NCBI GenBank assembly: GCA_016715905.1
Contig: JADJXI010000008.1
Span: 1 to 47,857, forward strand
Length of the DNA stretch: 47,857 bases
Source of the DNA: Sphingobacteriaceae bacterium
GTDB lineage: Bacteria > Bacteroidota > Bacteroidia > B-17B0 > Aurantibacillaceae
Direction of reading: 5' to 3'
The notes under the pieces were generated by a model. It ran no database searches and was not told where the DNA came from. It was given only the letters and a program-made list of their open reading frames with translations. Made by a program: the position numbers and the translations under genes. Shown here piece after piece: positions 1 to 7,696 of the stretch (the stretch's first letter is position 1; each line of letters opens with the position of its first letter).

Positions 1-510
1 AATTCTGAATCAGAAATTTTAGAATTAGAATCACTTTATCAATATATTAAATATCTTAAACCTGGAGAAAGTTTATTAAAAGTACCTGCAATTGGTACAC
101 GTAGAAAATCAATTACTCTTCAATATATTAATTATATTATTCATATTCCTATTTGGATTAATCCTCCGTGGGAAAATATTATTCTTAATACAGGTATTTT
201 AAATACTGATAATATTGAAACAAGAAAATCTAAATTACATTTTTTGCCTAATACAGTTCATTTTATTGGACCAAGTGGGGTTACACATAGAAGTGATTAT
301 GCTGGATATAGCGTTTGGTCTTTAGATTTAAATTTTAAAATTAATCCTCAAGGTTGGAATAAAAAACTAGAATTAGACATTTATGATGGTAATGGTTTTT
401 TAATTCCAAATCAAGGTCAATTTGTTTGGGCTGAACTTGAACCTGATCCTTATTTAAAAAATAGTTTTGTAACTTTGTTCCCATATTTCTTTTCAACATA
501 TGGTTCCTAA
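1..510 (+). CDS. Partial late/tail structural protein (5' end outside window)
   Basis: The frame is open from the first base to the TAA at 508-510 with no plausible start, so the gene begins upstream of the window. The visible 169 residues are rich in Asn, Ile and aromatic residues and lack Cys clusters or membrane segments. They look like a beta-rich virion protein, but I do not recognise a family. The last A of the stop codon is the first base of the next gene's ATG, so the two are translationally coupled. The position at the end of a rightward operon, before two further structural-looking genes, suggests a tail or appendage component. That role is inferred from context only. Confidence 0.7.
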   Translation, partial: NSESEILELESLYQYIKYLKPGESLLKVPAIGTRRKSITLQYINYIIHIPIWINPPWENIILNTGILNTDNIETRKSKLHFLPNTVHFIGPSGVTHRSDYAGYSVWSLDLNFKINPQGWNKKLELDIYDGNGFLIPNQGQFVWAELEPDPYLKNSFVTLFPYFFSTYGS

Positions 511-1001
511 TGCCTGATATTCCAAAACAAACAAAGCCTTTTGAAAGATACAAAGGTGGAGAATATTTTGTTAAAAAAGAAGATTTAAATGGTTTTGATG
601 CACGTTTAAGAGCATTAGAACGGCAACATGATTTAGGACAAGCTTCTATTTTTAACGAAGGACTAATTTTAGTTAAATTCGCTGAACGAGTTTATTCTAA
701 TGATTTAAAATGGTATTTAGCTCATCCATTAATATTAGATACAAATGGCTCATCTGCTGAAACATTTCCTACTCCATTTACTTCTCCCCAGTATGGGAAT
801 AATATCCAAATTCCTTGTTATGATTATAAAGAGCATACAGATTATGATATGTGGGTTCGTAATCCATTATATTTTTCTGTTGCTCAAAATGAAAGAGCTT
901 GGGTTGCTTATTGTCCAAGATATTGGGGATTTTATTTAATTAATCCACAATGCCCTGGAGTAGATGAAGAAACTGATCCTGACCCTAATCCACCAGAATA
1001 A
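510..1001 (+). CDS. Putative tail/appendage protein, 163 aa
   Basis: The start ATG overlaps the preceding stop (TAATG). Residues 20-45 are charged and probably helical; the rest is aromatic-rich (several Tyr and Trp), and the C-terminus is an acidic Pro/Asp tail. No catalytic motif is visible. It sits between two structural-looking genes in one late transcript, so it is probably a small virion or tail-fibre-associated protein. One dispersed CCCCAGT motif copy falls within it (785-794), encoding Ser-Pro-Gln-Tyr. No family recognised. Confidence 0.65.
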   Translation: MPDIPKQTKPFERYKGGEYFVKKEDLNGFDARLRALERQHDLGQASIFNEGLILVKFAERVYSNDLKWYLAHPLILDTNGSSAETFPTPFTSPQYGNNIQIPCYDYKEHTDYDMWVRNPLYFSVAQNERAWVAYCPRYWGFYLINPQCPGVDEETDPDPNPPE

Positions 1002-1003
1002 TT

Positions 1004-3112
1004 ATGACTTGTTGCCATTGTCAAACACCTGATCCAGATGGATGTTTAATTTGCCTAGAAACATTTAATAGGGCAAATAATTCTGATATTACAGTCAATT
1101 CTGAATGTAATTTAATTGTTGAATCTGGTACTCCATTCATATCTTCTAATGAATTGAATATGGATGATGCAGGTACAATTATTTTAGTAAATGAACCAGA
1201 AGATCTTTATGTTTCACCTGATGGTTCAGGAATTTCTAAAATAAAATTAAAATATCAATTTGCCGTAACATCTGGTAATGAGATTATTTTTATCTTAGAT
1301 TATACTGATGAAGATAACTACATTTACTGTTTATTTAAAGTTGATGAAAAAGAAATTGAATTTAGAATTATTGAAGCAACTGTAGATTCACAAATTGCTT
1401 TAAGTCCTTTAAAAAAAGCACACACTACATCACCAGACTATAATTATCATTTTAATCAATTTACAGATACTTATTCAAATTTAAATTTAGATGCTCATGA
1501 ATATATTTTTGAATTTAGAGTTATACATAATCCATCTGTTCTCACTGAAGGAACCATTCCTCCTGGTGTAAATATTAGTCTTCATATTTATGATTTAGTA
1601 GATGAAAAAGAAATTTTTGTTCCAACTTATTTGCATCCAGATGGTGCTTATGTTTTTGGAAAAACACAAGGTGTAGGAACTTCAACTAATCATACAGGAA
1701 CTGTCACTGTAACTGAATTATTTTTTACAGGGTATGATTACTTAAATTTTCTTGATATTAATTCAGTTTGTGTGTTTGATCATTGTAGTTTTTGTGGACA
1801 TATTTCAGTAAGAGATTTAGGTGATTGGTCACAATATACTTCAGATCCAGATACTTCACCGATTAGTTATATATCAACTTATAATGCACAAATTAGATTA
1901 TGTGCGATTTCTGTTGTAACAGGTTCTCCTACTTTTACAGCAGAATATATTCAATTTTCTAGTGGTGATTTTATTATTTTTGAAGAAAATGACCCACAAT
2001 ATTTTGAACTTCATGAATTTTTAATTAAATTATTTACTAAATTTATTTATAACCCTCCTATAGGAAATAATCAACGTTTTGATTTTGAATTTGATTTAGT
2101 TTTTGGTTATTTTGATATTAATAACTTTTATTATATTAAATTTAAATATGTAGTAGCTACTAATACATTTACACTTAATATTTATCGTAAAAATGCTGGT
2201 GTAGATTCTTTAATTTATGGAAATTTAGAAACTTTTTATCCATTAAATTTTATCAATCAAATTTCAGTAAATTTAAAATTTGTAAGAGATGAATTAATTG
2301 AAGGTATTTGTTTTATAACAGTTAGTGATTATTCATCTGTTTATATAGATGCAACTTATAAAGGAGCTGATGGTCAAACAGATTTTTATCTTGGAATAAA
2401 TTCTAATTTTGCTCCACGTTTAACTTTTTTAAATGATATTTTTTATCAACCACATGCTCCAATAACTTTATGGACTTACCAATTAACAGCAAATAATGCT
2501 TCAACAAATTTACCTATTAAACTTCCAAGTGATATTACTGGAGGAAAATATGGTCTGAGAGCCGTTACTATTCCTACTCATGAAAGTACTTTTTGTAAAC
2601 TTTTAGGAGCTAATTTTAGACGACAAGATTTTAGTTGTATGATTAATGATTGGTGGGATTTTTGTACTAGCAGATTACCTCCAAAAGGTTATTCTATAAC
2701 TATAAGTGGATTAACAGGTAATGAAGCCATTTCTAATGGCACTTATATTTTAAATAGAGGCTTCAATTATCCTACATTTGATTTTTTAAGTTATGATAAC
2801 TTATCTTGTGTATTTTTTAATCAAGAATTTGAATTTTATAAAGAATTGGATGGTCAAATTTATGGGGCTCATTTTGAATTAAAAATAGCAATTACTAATT
2901 TTACTGCAACACAATTAACAGTAAATTATAATTTAAAATTTGGTGCTACAAACCATTGTTATTCAAAAACTGAAACTTATGATTTCTTATCACTTGATTG
3001 TGAAGCAACAAATATAACCCTAAATAAAAACACATTTAATATTAGCAGTGTTTTAGGTAGTAATTATGGTACAAAAATGCCTTCGACTTTAACAGCAATT
3101 CCAATATCATGA
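1004..3112 (+). CDS. Large virion/receptor-binding-like protein with two concanavalin-like repeats
   Basis: 702 aa. Two similar halves can be seen. Each opens with CxxC-type cysteines (near residues 3-19 and around 258-265) and continues as a beta-rich domain with a matching D-x-x-x-x-N-Y/F-Y-x-x-K/L-F core (near residues 105-113 and about 370-380). This is the look of LamG/concanavalin-like sandwiches common in phage adhesins. A third, C-terminal beta-rich domain contains several further Cys residues. Its length and place at the end of the late operon suit an adhesion or fibre protein. It starts 2 bp after the previous stop, and its TGA overlaps the next ATG. The repeat and fold assignments are inference from pattern. 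Confidence 0.6.
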   Translation: MTCCHCQTPDPDGCLICLETFNRANNSDITVNSECNLIVESGTPFISSNELNMDDAGTIILVNEPEDLYVSPDGSGISKIKLKYQFAVTSGNEIIFILDYTDEDNYIYCLFKVDEKEIEFRIIEATVDSQIALSPLKKAHTTSPDYNYHFNQFTDTYSNLNLDAHEYIFEFRVIHNPSVLTEGTIPPGVNISLHIYDLVDEKEIFVPTYLHPDGAYVFGKTQGVGTSTNHTGTVTVTELFFTGYDYLNFLDINSVCVFDHCSFCGHISVRDLGDWSQYTSDPDTSPISYISTYNAQIRLCAISVVTGSPTFTAEYIQFSSGDFIIFEENDPQYFELHEFLIKLFTKFIYNPPIGNNQRFDFEFDLVFGYFDINNFYYIKFKYVVATNTFTLNIYRKNAGVDSLIYGNLETFYPLNFINQISVNLKFVRDELIEGICFITVSDYSSVYIDATYKGADGQTDFYLGINSNFAPRLTFLNDIFYQPHAPITLWTYQLTANNASTNLPIKLPSDITGGKYGLRAVTIPTHESTFCKLLGANFRRQDFSCMINDWWDFCTSRLPPKGYSITISGLTGNEAISNGTYILNRGFNYPTFDFLSYDNLSCVFFNQEFEFYKELDGQIYGAHFELKIAITNFTATQLTVNYNLKFGATNHCYSKTETYDFLSLDCEATNITLNKNTFNISSVLGSNYGTKMPSTLTAIPIS

Positions 3113-3459
3113 TTATTTGTATAAAATGTAATTCAACTTGGCAATTAGACGATATTAATGTTAAAGCTAGTTGTTCAAAAGGTGGAAAATGCTCTTTTGA
3201 ATTAATTCCTAATTCGTCTCCCCCAGTATTCCAAAAAGTACGAAATTTTTCTAAAGCTACTTTAAGGCATGTTTTAAATAAAGGAAAAATTAGAACACTG
3301 GAGGAAATTAAAGAAATTTATGATAAACATTGTTTACCTTGTCCATTTTTAAAAAATGATGAATGTACTAAATGTGGTTGTGCAATTAAACGTACAAAAG
3401 TATTTCGTAATAAATTAAAATGGGCCAGCGAAAGATGCCCAATAAATAAATGGTCTTAA
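3109..3459 (+). CDS. Small Cys-rich protein, probable zinc ribbon (DUF6171-like C-terminus)
   Basis: 116 aa, started by an ATGA overlap with the preceding gene. The N-terminus carries CxxC (residues 4-7) with two more Cys near 22 and 28. The C-terminus has the arrangement C-x2-C-x(5-6)-C-x2-C-x-C followed by a basic stretch and A-S-E-R-C-P-x-x-K-W. That layout is familiar from small phage proteins ending in a Cys-rich module with a terminal CPxxKW. It probably binds zinc; its role is unknown. It is the last rightward gene and abuts a leftward gene. Two copies of the ACTGGRGG motif in opposite orientation (about 3220 and 3297) lie in it. Confidence 0.7.
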   Translation: MIICIKCNSTWQLDDINVKASCSKGGKCSFELIPNSSPPVFQKVRNFSKATLRHVLNKGKIRTLEEIKEIYDKHCLPCPFLKNDECTKCGCAIKRTKVFRNKLKWASERCPINKWS

Positions 3460-3749
3460 GGATAATAAATAAATGTAACTAAGATTATACAATCTTCATA
3501 GCTTTGAAAACGTATTTCTAATTGCTGTAATTCGTCGATCAATTTAATTCTAAATTGTTCTTCCCAAGGTGTAAAATAGTTAAAGAGTAAATTTCTATAA
3601 TAAACAGTTACTCTTGATTCAACTGAAATACCTTGATCTATAAAATGACGGCGAATTTTCTTACGCAAAATCTCATTTATTTTAAATGAAACAGTTACAA
3701 GATATTTGTGTTCCTCCTGTCTTGATCCAAGAATTTTTAAGAGTTTCAT
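3456..3749 (-). CDS. Unknown protein, about 97 aa, last gene of the leftward operon
   Basis: The ATG at 3749 gives a protein beginning MKLLKILGS. A longer version from 3806 would read into the structured GC-rich segment, so I prefer the internal start. The product is basic, with an N-terminal mix of Lys/Arg followed by an aromatic-rich half; no membrane segment or catalytic motif is evident. The stop overlaps the end of the rightward gene at 3459, so late and early transcripts converge here. The upstream Shine-Dalgarno is weak (GAAAG). Function unknown. Confidence 0.5.
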   Translation of the reverse strand: MKLLKILGSRQEEHKYLVTVSFKINEILRKKIRRHFIDQGISVESRVTVYYRNLLFNYFTPWEEQFRIKLIDELQQLEIRFQSYEDCIILVTFIYYP

Positions 3750-3780
3750 AAATAACTTTCTATTTAAATAAATTGACCTG

Positions 3781-3945
3781 CTGACCAGCGGCCTCTTAGC
3801 CCACATTGGCCCCTAGCTATAGGTCTAATCTCAATTGTGGGGCTCAAGAGTAGGGCAGAGTTCGCCGCTGCTAGGAGGTAGGTCAAACCATACCTCCTAG
3901 CACGCCAAGCATGTGAGACGGGCTGCTAGGCCCCTTATTTACCCT
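3781..3945 (-). ncRNA. GC-rich, highly base-paired segment: candidate structured RNA or processing/termination element
   Basis: This patch is much richer in G+C than its surroundings and is mostly noncoding. Complementary arms seen by eye: 3786-3792 with 3864-3870 (7 bp); 3793-3808 with 3832-3850 (CTCTT/AAGAG, AGCCC/GGGCT, ACA/TGT, TTG/CAA, with single-base bulges); and a perfect 11-bp hairpin 3870-3880/3891-3901 with a 10-nt loop. A further possible pairing links GGGCAG near 3854 with CTGCCC near 3953. GC islands with nested pairing in AT-rich genomes often mark structured RNAs. Neither side has a clear T-run, so it is not a simple terminator. The strand is assigned from the leftward operon that crosses it; the opposite is possible. 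Confidence 0.45.
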
Positions 3946-4357
3946 GCCCCCTATGGGAGGGGTCAAGGGGTGTTAAATTAAAATATATTTCACGTAACCT
4001 TTTTAAGTAACTTGCAAAATCAGGTAATAATTCATCTGGCATATTTTTTAAATCTAATAAAGCATGACACAATACATCAACTAGATTGATATACTCAAAT
4101 AAATCTTTTGAATGAGGATACGCAATTGTAGGAAAATTTATACAAATTTGAACTGTTACTAATTCACTGCTAACCTCAAGTAATTTAATATAAACAGAAA
4201 CATTAAACTTTCTTTCAATTGCTGAAAAGAAACTTTTAAGTACCATTAAATGATAAGGTTTTAAATATTTATCAATTATTATTGGCCTAATTTCCTGTAG
4301 CGTCTTTATCGGTTCCTTCTTCTGAAACATCTCTATTGACCATACTTCTGTACTCAT
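3935..4357 (-). CDS. Unknown protein, up to 140 aa
   Basis: Mostly alpha-helical in appearance, with alternating Leu/Ile and charged residues and no Cys or catalytic motif. The ATG at 4357 has a GGAA about 9 bases upstream. A second ATG at 4330 would reduce the 71-bp overlap with the upstream gene, so the start is uncertain. The last residues (LDPSHRGQGK) are encoded by the edge of the GC-rich structured segment. Leftward operon member; function unknown. Confidence 0.55.
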   Translation of the reverse strand: MSTEVWSIEMFQKKEPIKTLQEIRPIIIDKYLKPYHLMVLKSFFSAIERKFNVSVYIKLLEVSSELVTVQICINFPTIAYPHSKDLFEYINLVDVLCHALLDLKNMPDELLPDFASYLKRLREIYFNLTPLDPSHRGQGK

Positions 4358-4523
4358 TTATATCAATTCCTTGATTGCTTAGTAATTCTTCAAGTAAACC
4401 ATATCCTAACGGAGCTAATACAGTAATTAAAGGCTCAAATTTAACTAATAAATGAGTTACTAAGTTTAAAAGAATTGTGGCTTCGTGAATTAAATCTTCT
4501 GTTTCAAATTTATCGTTTTTCAT
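4287..4523 (-). CDS. Small helical protein, 78 aa
   Basis: The ATG at 4523 has a good AGGA Shine-Dalgarno 6-8 bases upstream; the further upstream ATG at 4556 lies inside the preceding gene. The product MKNDKFETED... contains a hydrophobic helical stretch (LLNLVTHLLVKF... VLAPLGYGLL) that may be amphipathic or membrane-associated, then an acidic C-terminus. Family not recognised. Confidence 0.6.
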   Translation of the reverse strand: MKNDKFETEDLIHEATILLNLVTHLLVKFEPLITVLAPLGYGLLEELLSNQGIDINEYRSMVNRDVSEEGTDKDATGN

Positions 4524-4531
4524 CTTTATTC

Positions 4532-4717
4532 CTAAAAAGGTATTTGAGCTTCCCAAGCATCATTCCATAATTTCACAGCATTTTCTGGTTTTTTACATTT
4601 TGGACCTGATGCCATACAATCATTACATTTAACCCAATAAAGTAATTTGTTTAAATCTACTAAAACAACATCTTTTTTTGCATTACAAAATGGGCAAGGA
4701 TTTAATTCTTGGTTCAT
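4532..4717 (-). CDS. Lar-like restriction alleviation family protein
   Basis: 61 aa with a double CxxC zinc-ribbon: NPCPFCNAKK near the start, then W-V-K-C-N-D-C-M-A-S-G-P and a distal A-V-K-L-W-N. This is the pattern of the Lar family (Rac prophage Lar modulates type I restriction in E. coli). It starts with an ATGA overlap on the MazG-like gene, whose own C-terminus carries a second copy of the same domain. Fold assignment is confident. Anti-restriction activity is inferred, since many phage Lar-like proteins are untested. Confidence 0.8.
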   Translation of the reverse strand: MNQELNPCPFCNAKKDVVLVDLNKLLYWVKCNDCMASGPKCKKPENAVKLWNDAWEAQIPF

Positions 4718-5247
4718 TTGTTACAATCATCCCATAACAATATTGCAGTAGAAAGTAATCGAGCTGGTGGACCTATTGCATTACATAATGTACAAACAAT
4801 AGACCATGTATCACTTGGTACATTTTTATCACAACCCAAATAATTAATTGTATTACAAGCTTTACAAGGCATTATTGCTGGCTTATTATCTTTTCCCTCC
4901 AGTATTTCCCGTTCTTTTTCTAAATTTCTATTTTCAGCATTATAATCTGAATATTTATTAGGATAACGAACTTTTAATTTTTCAATGTTCCTTTTTAATA
5001 TTTCAGAAGGTTTAATTTTTAATGCTGCACAAGCTTCTGCAAGATACCAAAAAATATCACCAATTTCTTCTGCTGCATTAATAGGATCATATGGTTTATT
5101 ATAGAATTTGGCTTTTTTAATTGGATCAGCAAATTCTCCAACTTCAGTTGTTAAACCAATTTGAGCATGATCCATTTTAACTAATGGATGAGCATCTTTA
5201 GTAGCAGAAGTTCTTTGAGCCAATTCTACATATTCATCAATGTTCAT
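4714..5247 (-). CDS. mazG: MazG-like NTP pyrophosphohydrolase fused to a Lar-like zinc domain
   Basis: 177 aa from the ATG at 5247, which has GGAG 6 bases upstream and overlaps the primase stop (ATGA). Residues 1-110 are MazG-like, with the metal-binding helices visible as T-T-E-V-G-E-F-A-D and, 20-30 residues on, A-A-E-E-I-G-D-I-F-W-Y-L. MazG proteins hydrolyse (d)NTPs to NMPs, and phage versions are linked to nucleotide pool or ppGpp control. After a charged linker, residues of about 130-177 form C-K-A-C ... W-S-I-V-C-T-L-C-N-A-I-G-P ... L-W-D, a Lar-type zinc domain like that of the next gene. The fusion is unusual. Confidence 0.8.
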   Translation of the reverse strand: MNIDEYVELAQRTSATKDAHPLVKMDHAQIGLTTEVGEFADPIKKAKFYNKPYDPINAAEEIGDIFWYLAEACAALKIKPSEILKRNIEKLKVRYPNKYSDYNAENRNLEKEREILEGKDNKPAIMPCKACNTINYLGCDKNVPSDTWSIVCTLCNAIGPPARLLSTAILLWDDCNK

Positions 5248-7265
5248 ATTAAACTCCACAATTCTTTCAATACTGGGGAAAGCGAATACTTAACAACTTT
5301 TTTAATACCTGCTGTTGAATACGATTTTTGAAGTGCTCCTACTAATTCTAAATCTTCAAGATAAAAATGAATAGATGCTTTTGGAACTTTGACTGTATCG
5401 GCAATAACATCTCTAGTAACAGGTTGTGTCATTTTAGATAAGAATTGACATATTTCCGTTGAAAAACCATCAACAGTATCAAATGCTATTCTTTTAATAA
5501 GATTATAAACTTTAGAAGTAATAAAAGGTGTTTCCTCTACAAAACTTAAAGCCAAAGCTAAACGTTGAAATTGAATAGCTAAACGATTAACACTTTCTGG
5601 TTTTGGTCTATAAGAAACAGCTTCTCTATGAATACCTTTTTCGTGCCGAGTCACTTTAGTTCTTAATATAGCTGTAATTTTAGCTAATGGAAGAACTCTT
5701 CTTCTAAATTCTGGTGTGGATCTTTCTAATAAAGCCTCTTTAGTTATTGGCCATTCTTGATTTAAATAATAAGCAACATATTGTTGTAATTCGTTTTTGT
5801 CTTCATCCCCAGTAATTGCTGAAACAAGTGCTTTTTCACCTTGTTGCATAAAATCAACTTCATCTACATTTAAATTAAAACGAATCATACGTTCGCCTAA
5901 TTCAGCATCTGAATGATGTTTAATTAAATCTGTAACACCTGCTAACATTGGAAAATTAGTCTCATAACGTCTTTTAACTCCATTACCAAAATCTCTTTCA
6001 ACAAATCCATCAAAAGCACCACGTAAAATACCTGAAATTTCTTCTCTATCAGGTTTAGATTTAACTAGAATTTCTGTATAATCTTTAAGAATTAAACATC
6101 TATGTCCAATTAAACCTAAAATAGACGGATCACTTCCATCTGGAGTTTTAAAACCAGATACAAGATTATGTCTTGAAATGGTAGATTGAAAATAACAATC
6201 ATCGGCTTGTTTAAATGCAGATAATACAGCAGTTTTACCATAACCTGGTGGCCCTACAATAAACATCCAAACAGGATCATTACCTAATATTTTACCACTT
6301 AATACAGTGCCGAGACAAATTTTAATCATTGTCTCAAAATCTTCATTAACATCTAAAAATTTCTTAAAGTTTTTAATCAAATCTGGAAACGTTACCCTCC
6401 CAGTAATATCGTATTTGATTTTAGATGTTTTGTTTTTATTACTGGGAGGGGACAACAGCTTTTTTAAATTAAGAAATGCTTCAGCATATTGTTCATCTTT
6501 AAATGCTGTTGCTACTAAAAAATCTGAAATATCATAGCCTGAAGGAAAATCATCAGGCCAATTGATTATTTCAAAACTTTTAGTTACGGCACCAATTAAA
6601 TTAGTTATTTTATCAGTACCTTGTTTACCGGCTGAATCATTATCTAAAGCACAAATAACTCTACGATCAATAAAGAACGGAGCCCAATTAGCTTTAAAAT
6701 TATTTGCACCGGGTAAAGATATAGCAAAATGTTGAATACTTAAGGTATTAAATAGATGATTCAAAACAATACAATCAAATTCGCCTTCACAAATCCAAAC
6801 TGTATGACTATTTAGTTTTGAATCAAATAATAATTCACCTTTATAAATACCTGTTATAATGCCTGGTGAGGAATGCATTTTTTCCCCAACGGCATAATAA
6901 CGTAAATCGGTTATCTCCCCAGTATTCAAAAATACTGGAAAAATGTATTTACCTTTATGATAACCTATTTTTTCATTTTTTAATGATTCAATTGGAATTT
7001 TACGTGCATTAGCTACTAAAGCTAAATTTTCATAAGTTATTTGAGATTCAAAATGCGTCCAAAGAAAACCTAAGAAATCTTTAAAGGTTCCTGTTTTAGA
7101 GCATCTTTGACAAAAATAACAGCCTTTATCTGGATTCACATAAAGATGTTTTTCTTTGTCACAAAAAGGACAATCAGCAATATGTTCGTCTTTTTTTGTT
7201 TCTCCAAAAAACTCTACACCATAAAATTCCATCAAGGAAATTAAATCAGAGGATTTTTTAGCCAT
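5244..7265 (-). CDS. Primase-helicase (CHC2 zinc finger, TOPRIM, ATPase)
   Basis: 673 aa. The N-terminus has a zinc-finger with C32xxC35 and C52xxC55. A TOPRIM core follows, with E160-G-E and D208-N-D-S-A-G. The ATPase has Walker A GPPGYGKT at 338-345. The C-terminus ends in what looks like a winged-helix segment (P-K-A-S-I-H-F-Y-L-E-D-L). This combines primer synthesis and unwinding at the phage fork and belongs with the family A polymerase upstream. It overlaps its upstream neighbour by about 25 bp. Two ACTGGGAGG copies form a 13-bp inverted repeat inside the gene (6395-6407/6438-6450), and another CCAGTATT/AATACTGG hairpin lies near 6920. Confidence 0.88.
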   Translation of the reverse strand: MAKKSSDLISLMEFYGVEFFGETKKDEHIADCPFCDKEKHLYVNPDKGCYFCQRCSKTGTFKDFLGFLWTHFESQITYENLALVANARKIPIESLKNEKIGYHKGKYIFPVFLNTGEITDLRYYAVGEKMHSSPGIITGIYKGELLFDSKLNSHTVWICEGEFDCIVLNHLFNTLSIQHFAISLPGANNFKANWAPFFIDRRVICALDNDSAGKQGTDKITNLIGAVTKSFEIINWPDDFPSGYDISDFLVATAFKDEQYAEAFLNLKKLLSPPSNKNKTSKIKYDITGRVTFPDLIKNFKKFLDVNEDFETMIKICLGTVLSGKILGNDPVWMFIVGPPGYGKTAVLSAFKQADDCYFQSTISRHNLVSGFKTPDGSDPSILGLIGHRCLILKDYTEILVKSKPDREEISGILRGAFDGFVERDFGNGVKRRYETNFPMLAGVTDLIKHHSDAELGERMIRFNLNVDEVDFMQQGEKALVSAITGDEDKNELQQYVAYYLNQEWPITKEALLERSTPEFRRRVLPLAKITAILRTKVTRHEKGIHREAVSYRPKPESVNRLAIQFQRLALALSFVEETPFITSKVYNLIKRIAFDTVDGFSTEICQFLSKMTQPVTRDVIADTVKVPKASIHFYLEDLELVGALQKSYSTAGIKKVVKYSLSPVLKELWSLI

Positions 7266-7696
7266 GTCCGTAACTTTATTTGTTGTATATCTTCGTGCCG
7301 ATGAATATAAATAGTATCAGCCATTTCGTTCCATTTTTTATAGCTGATTAAATTAAGATTTTCGTCAACATATTTTATAAAAGCATAAACAAAATGCGTT
7401 GACGAGATTTTAATGAAAACTTCCCAATTAGAACATTCTGGACGTAAAAAATAAACTTGTTCTGGAAGAAATTTAAAAGGGATTTTAATCCCGTCATAAG
7501 AAATCCTTTCTGCCCCGATCAATTCTATTTGATCAATATGGACTACTAATTCTTCTAATGGAAAACCAATAATTTCATACTCGGCATTAACTGGACAATA
7601 AGTATTCCATCCAGTTTTTAGATAGGTTTTAGTATCTAATGCTTTAAATATATCACCACGTTTTAATTCCTTAAATATTTTAATTTTAGGAATCAT
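7241..7696 (-). CDS. Unknown protein, 151 aa, with a small-beta-domain pattern
   Basis: The ATG at 7696 overlaps the polymerase stop (ATGA); the longer version from 7723 is unlikely. Residues of about 5-60 read F-K-E-L-K-R-G-D-I-F ... Y-L-K-T ... N-A-E-Y-E-I, a pattern recurring in several short early proteins of this window and in other phages as small beta-barrel domains of unknown role. The remainder is aromatic-rich. It lies between polymerase and primase genes and may be a replication accessory protein, by position only. Confidence 0.65.
   Translation of the reverse strand: MIPKIKIFKELKRGDIFKALDTKTYLKTGWNTYCPVNAEYEIIGFPLEELVVHIDQIELIGAERISYDGIKIPFKFLPEQVYFLRPECSNWEVFIKISSTHFVYAFIKYVDENLNLISYKKWNEMADTIYIHRHEDIQQIKLRTWLKNPLI

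Noticed and set aside
3781..3945. GC-rich segment considered as a tRNA or tmRNA
   Set aside because: A GTTCGCC string resembles a T-loop, but no acceptor stem, anticodon arm or D-arm can be drawn around it on either strand.
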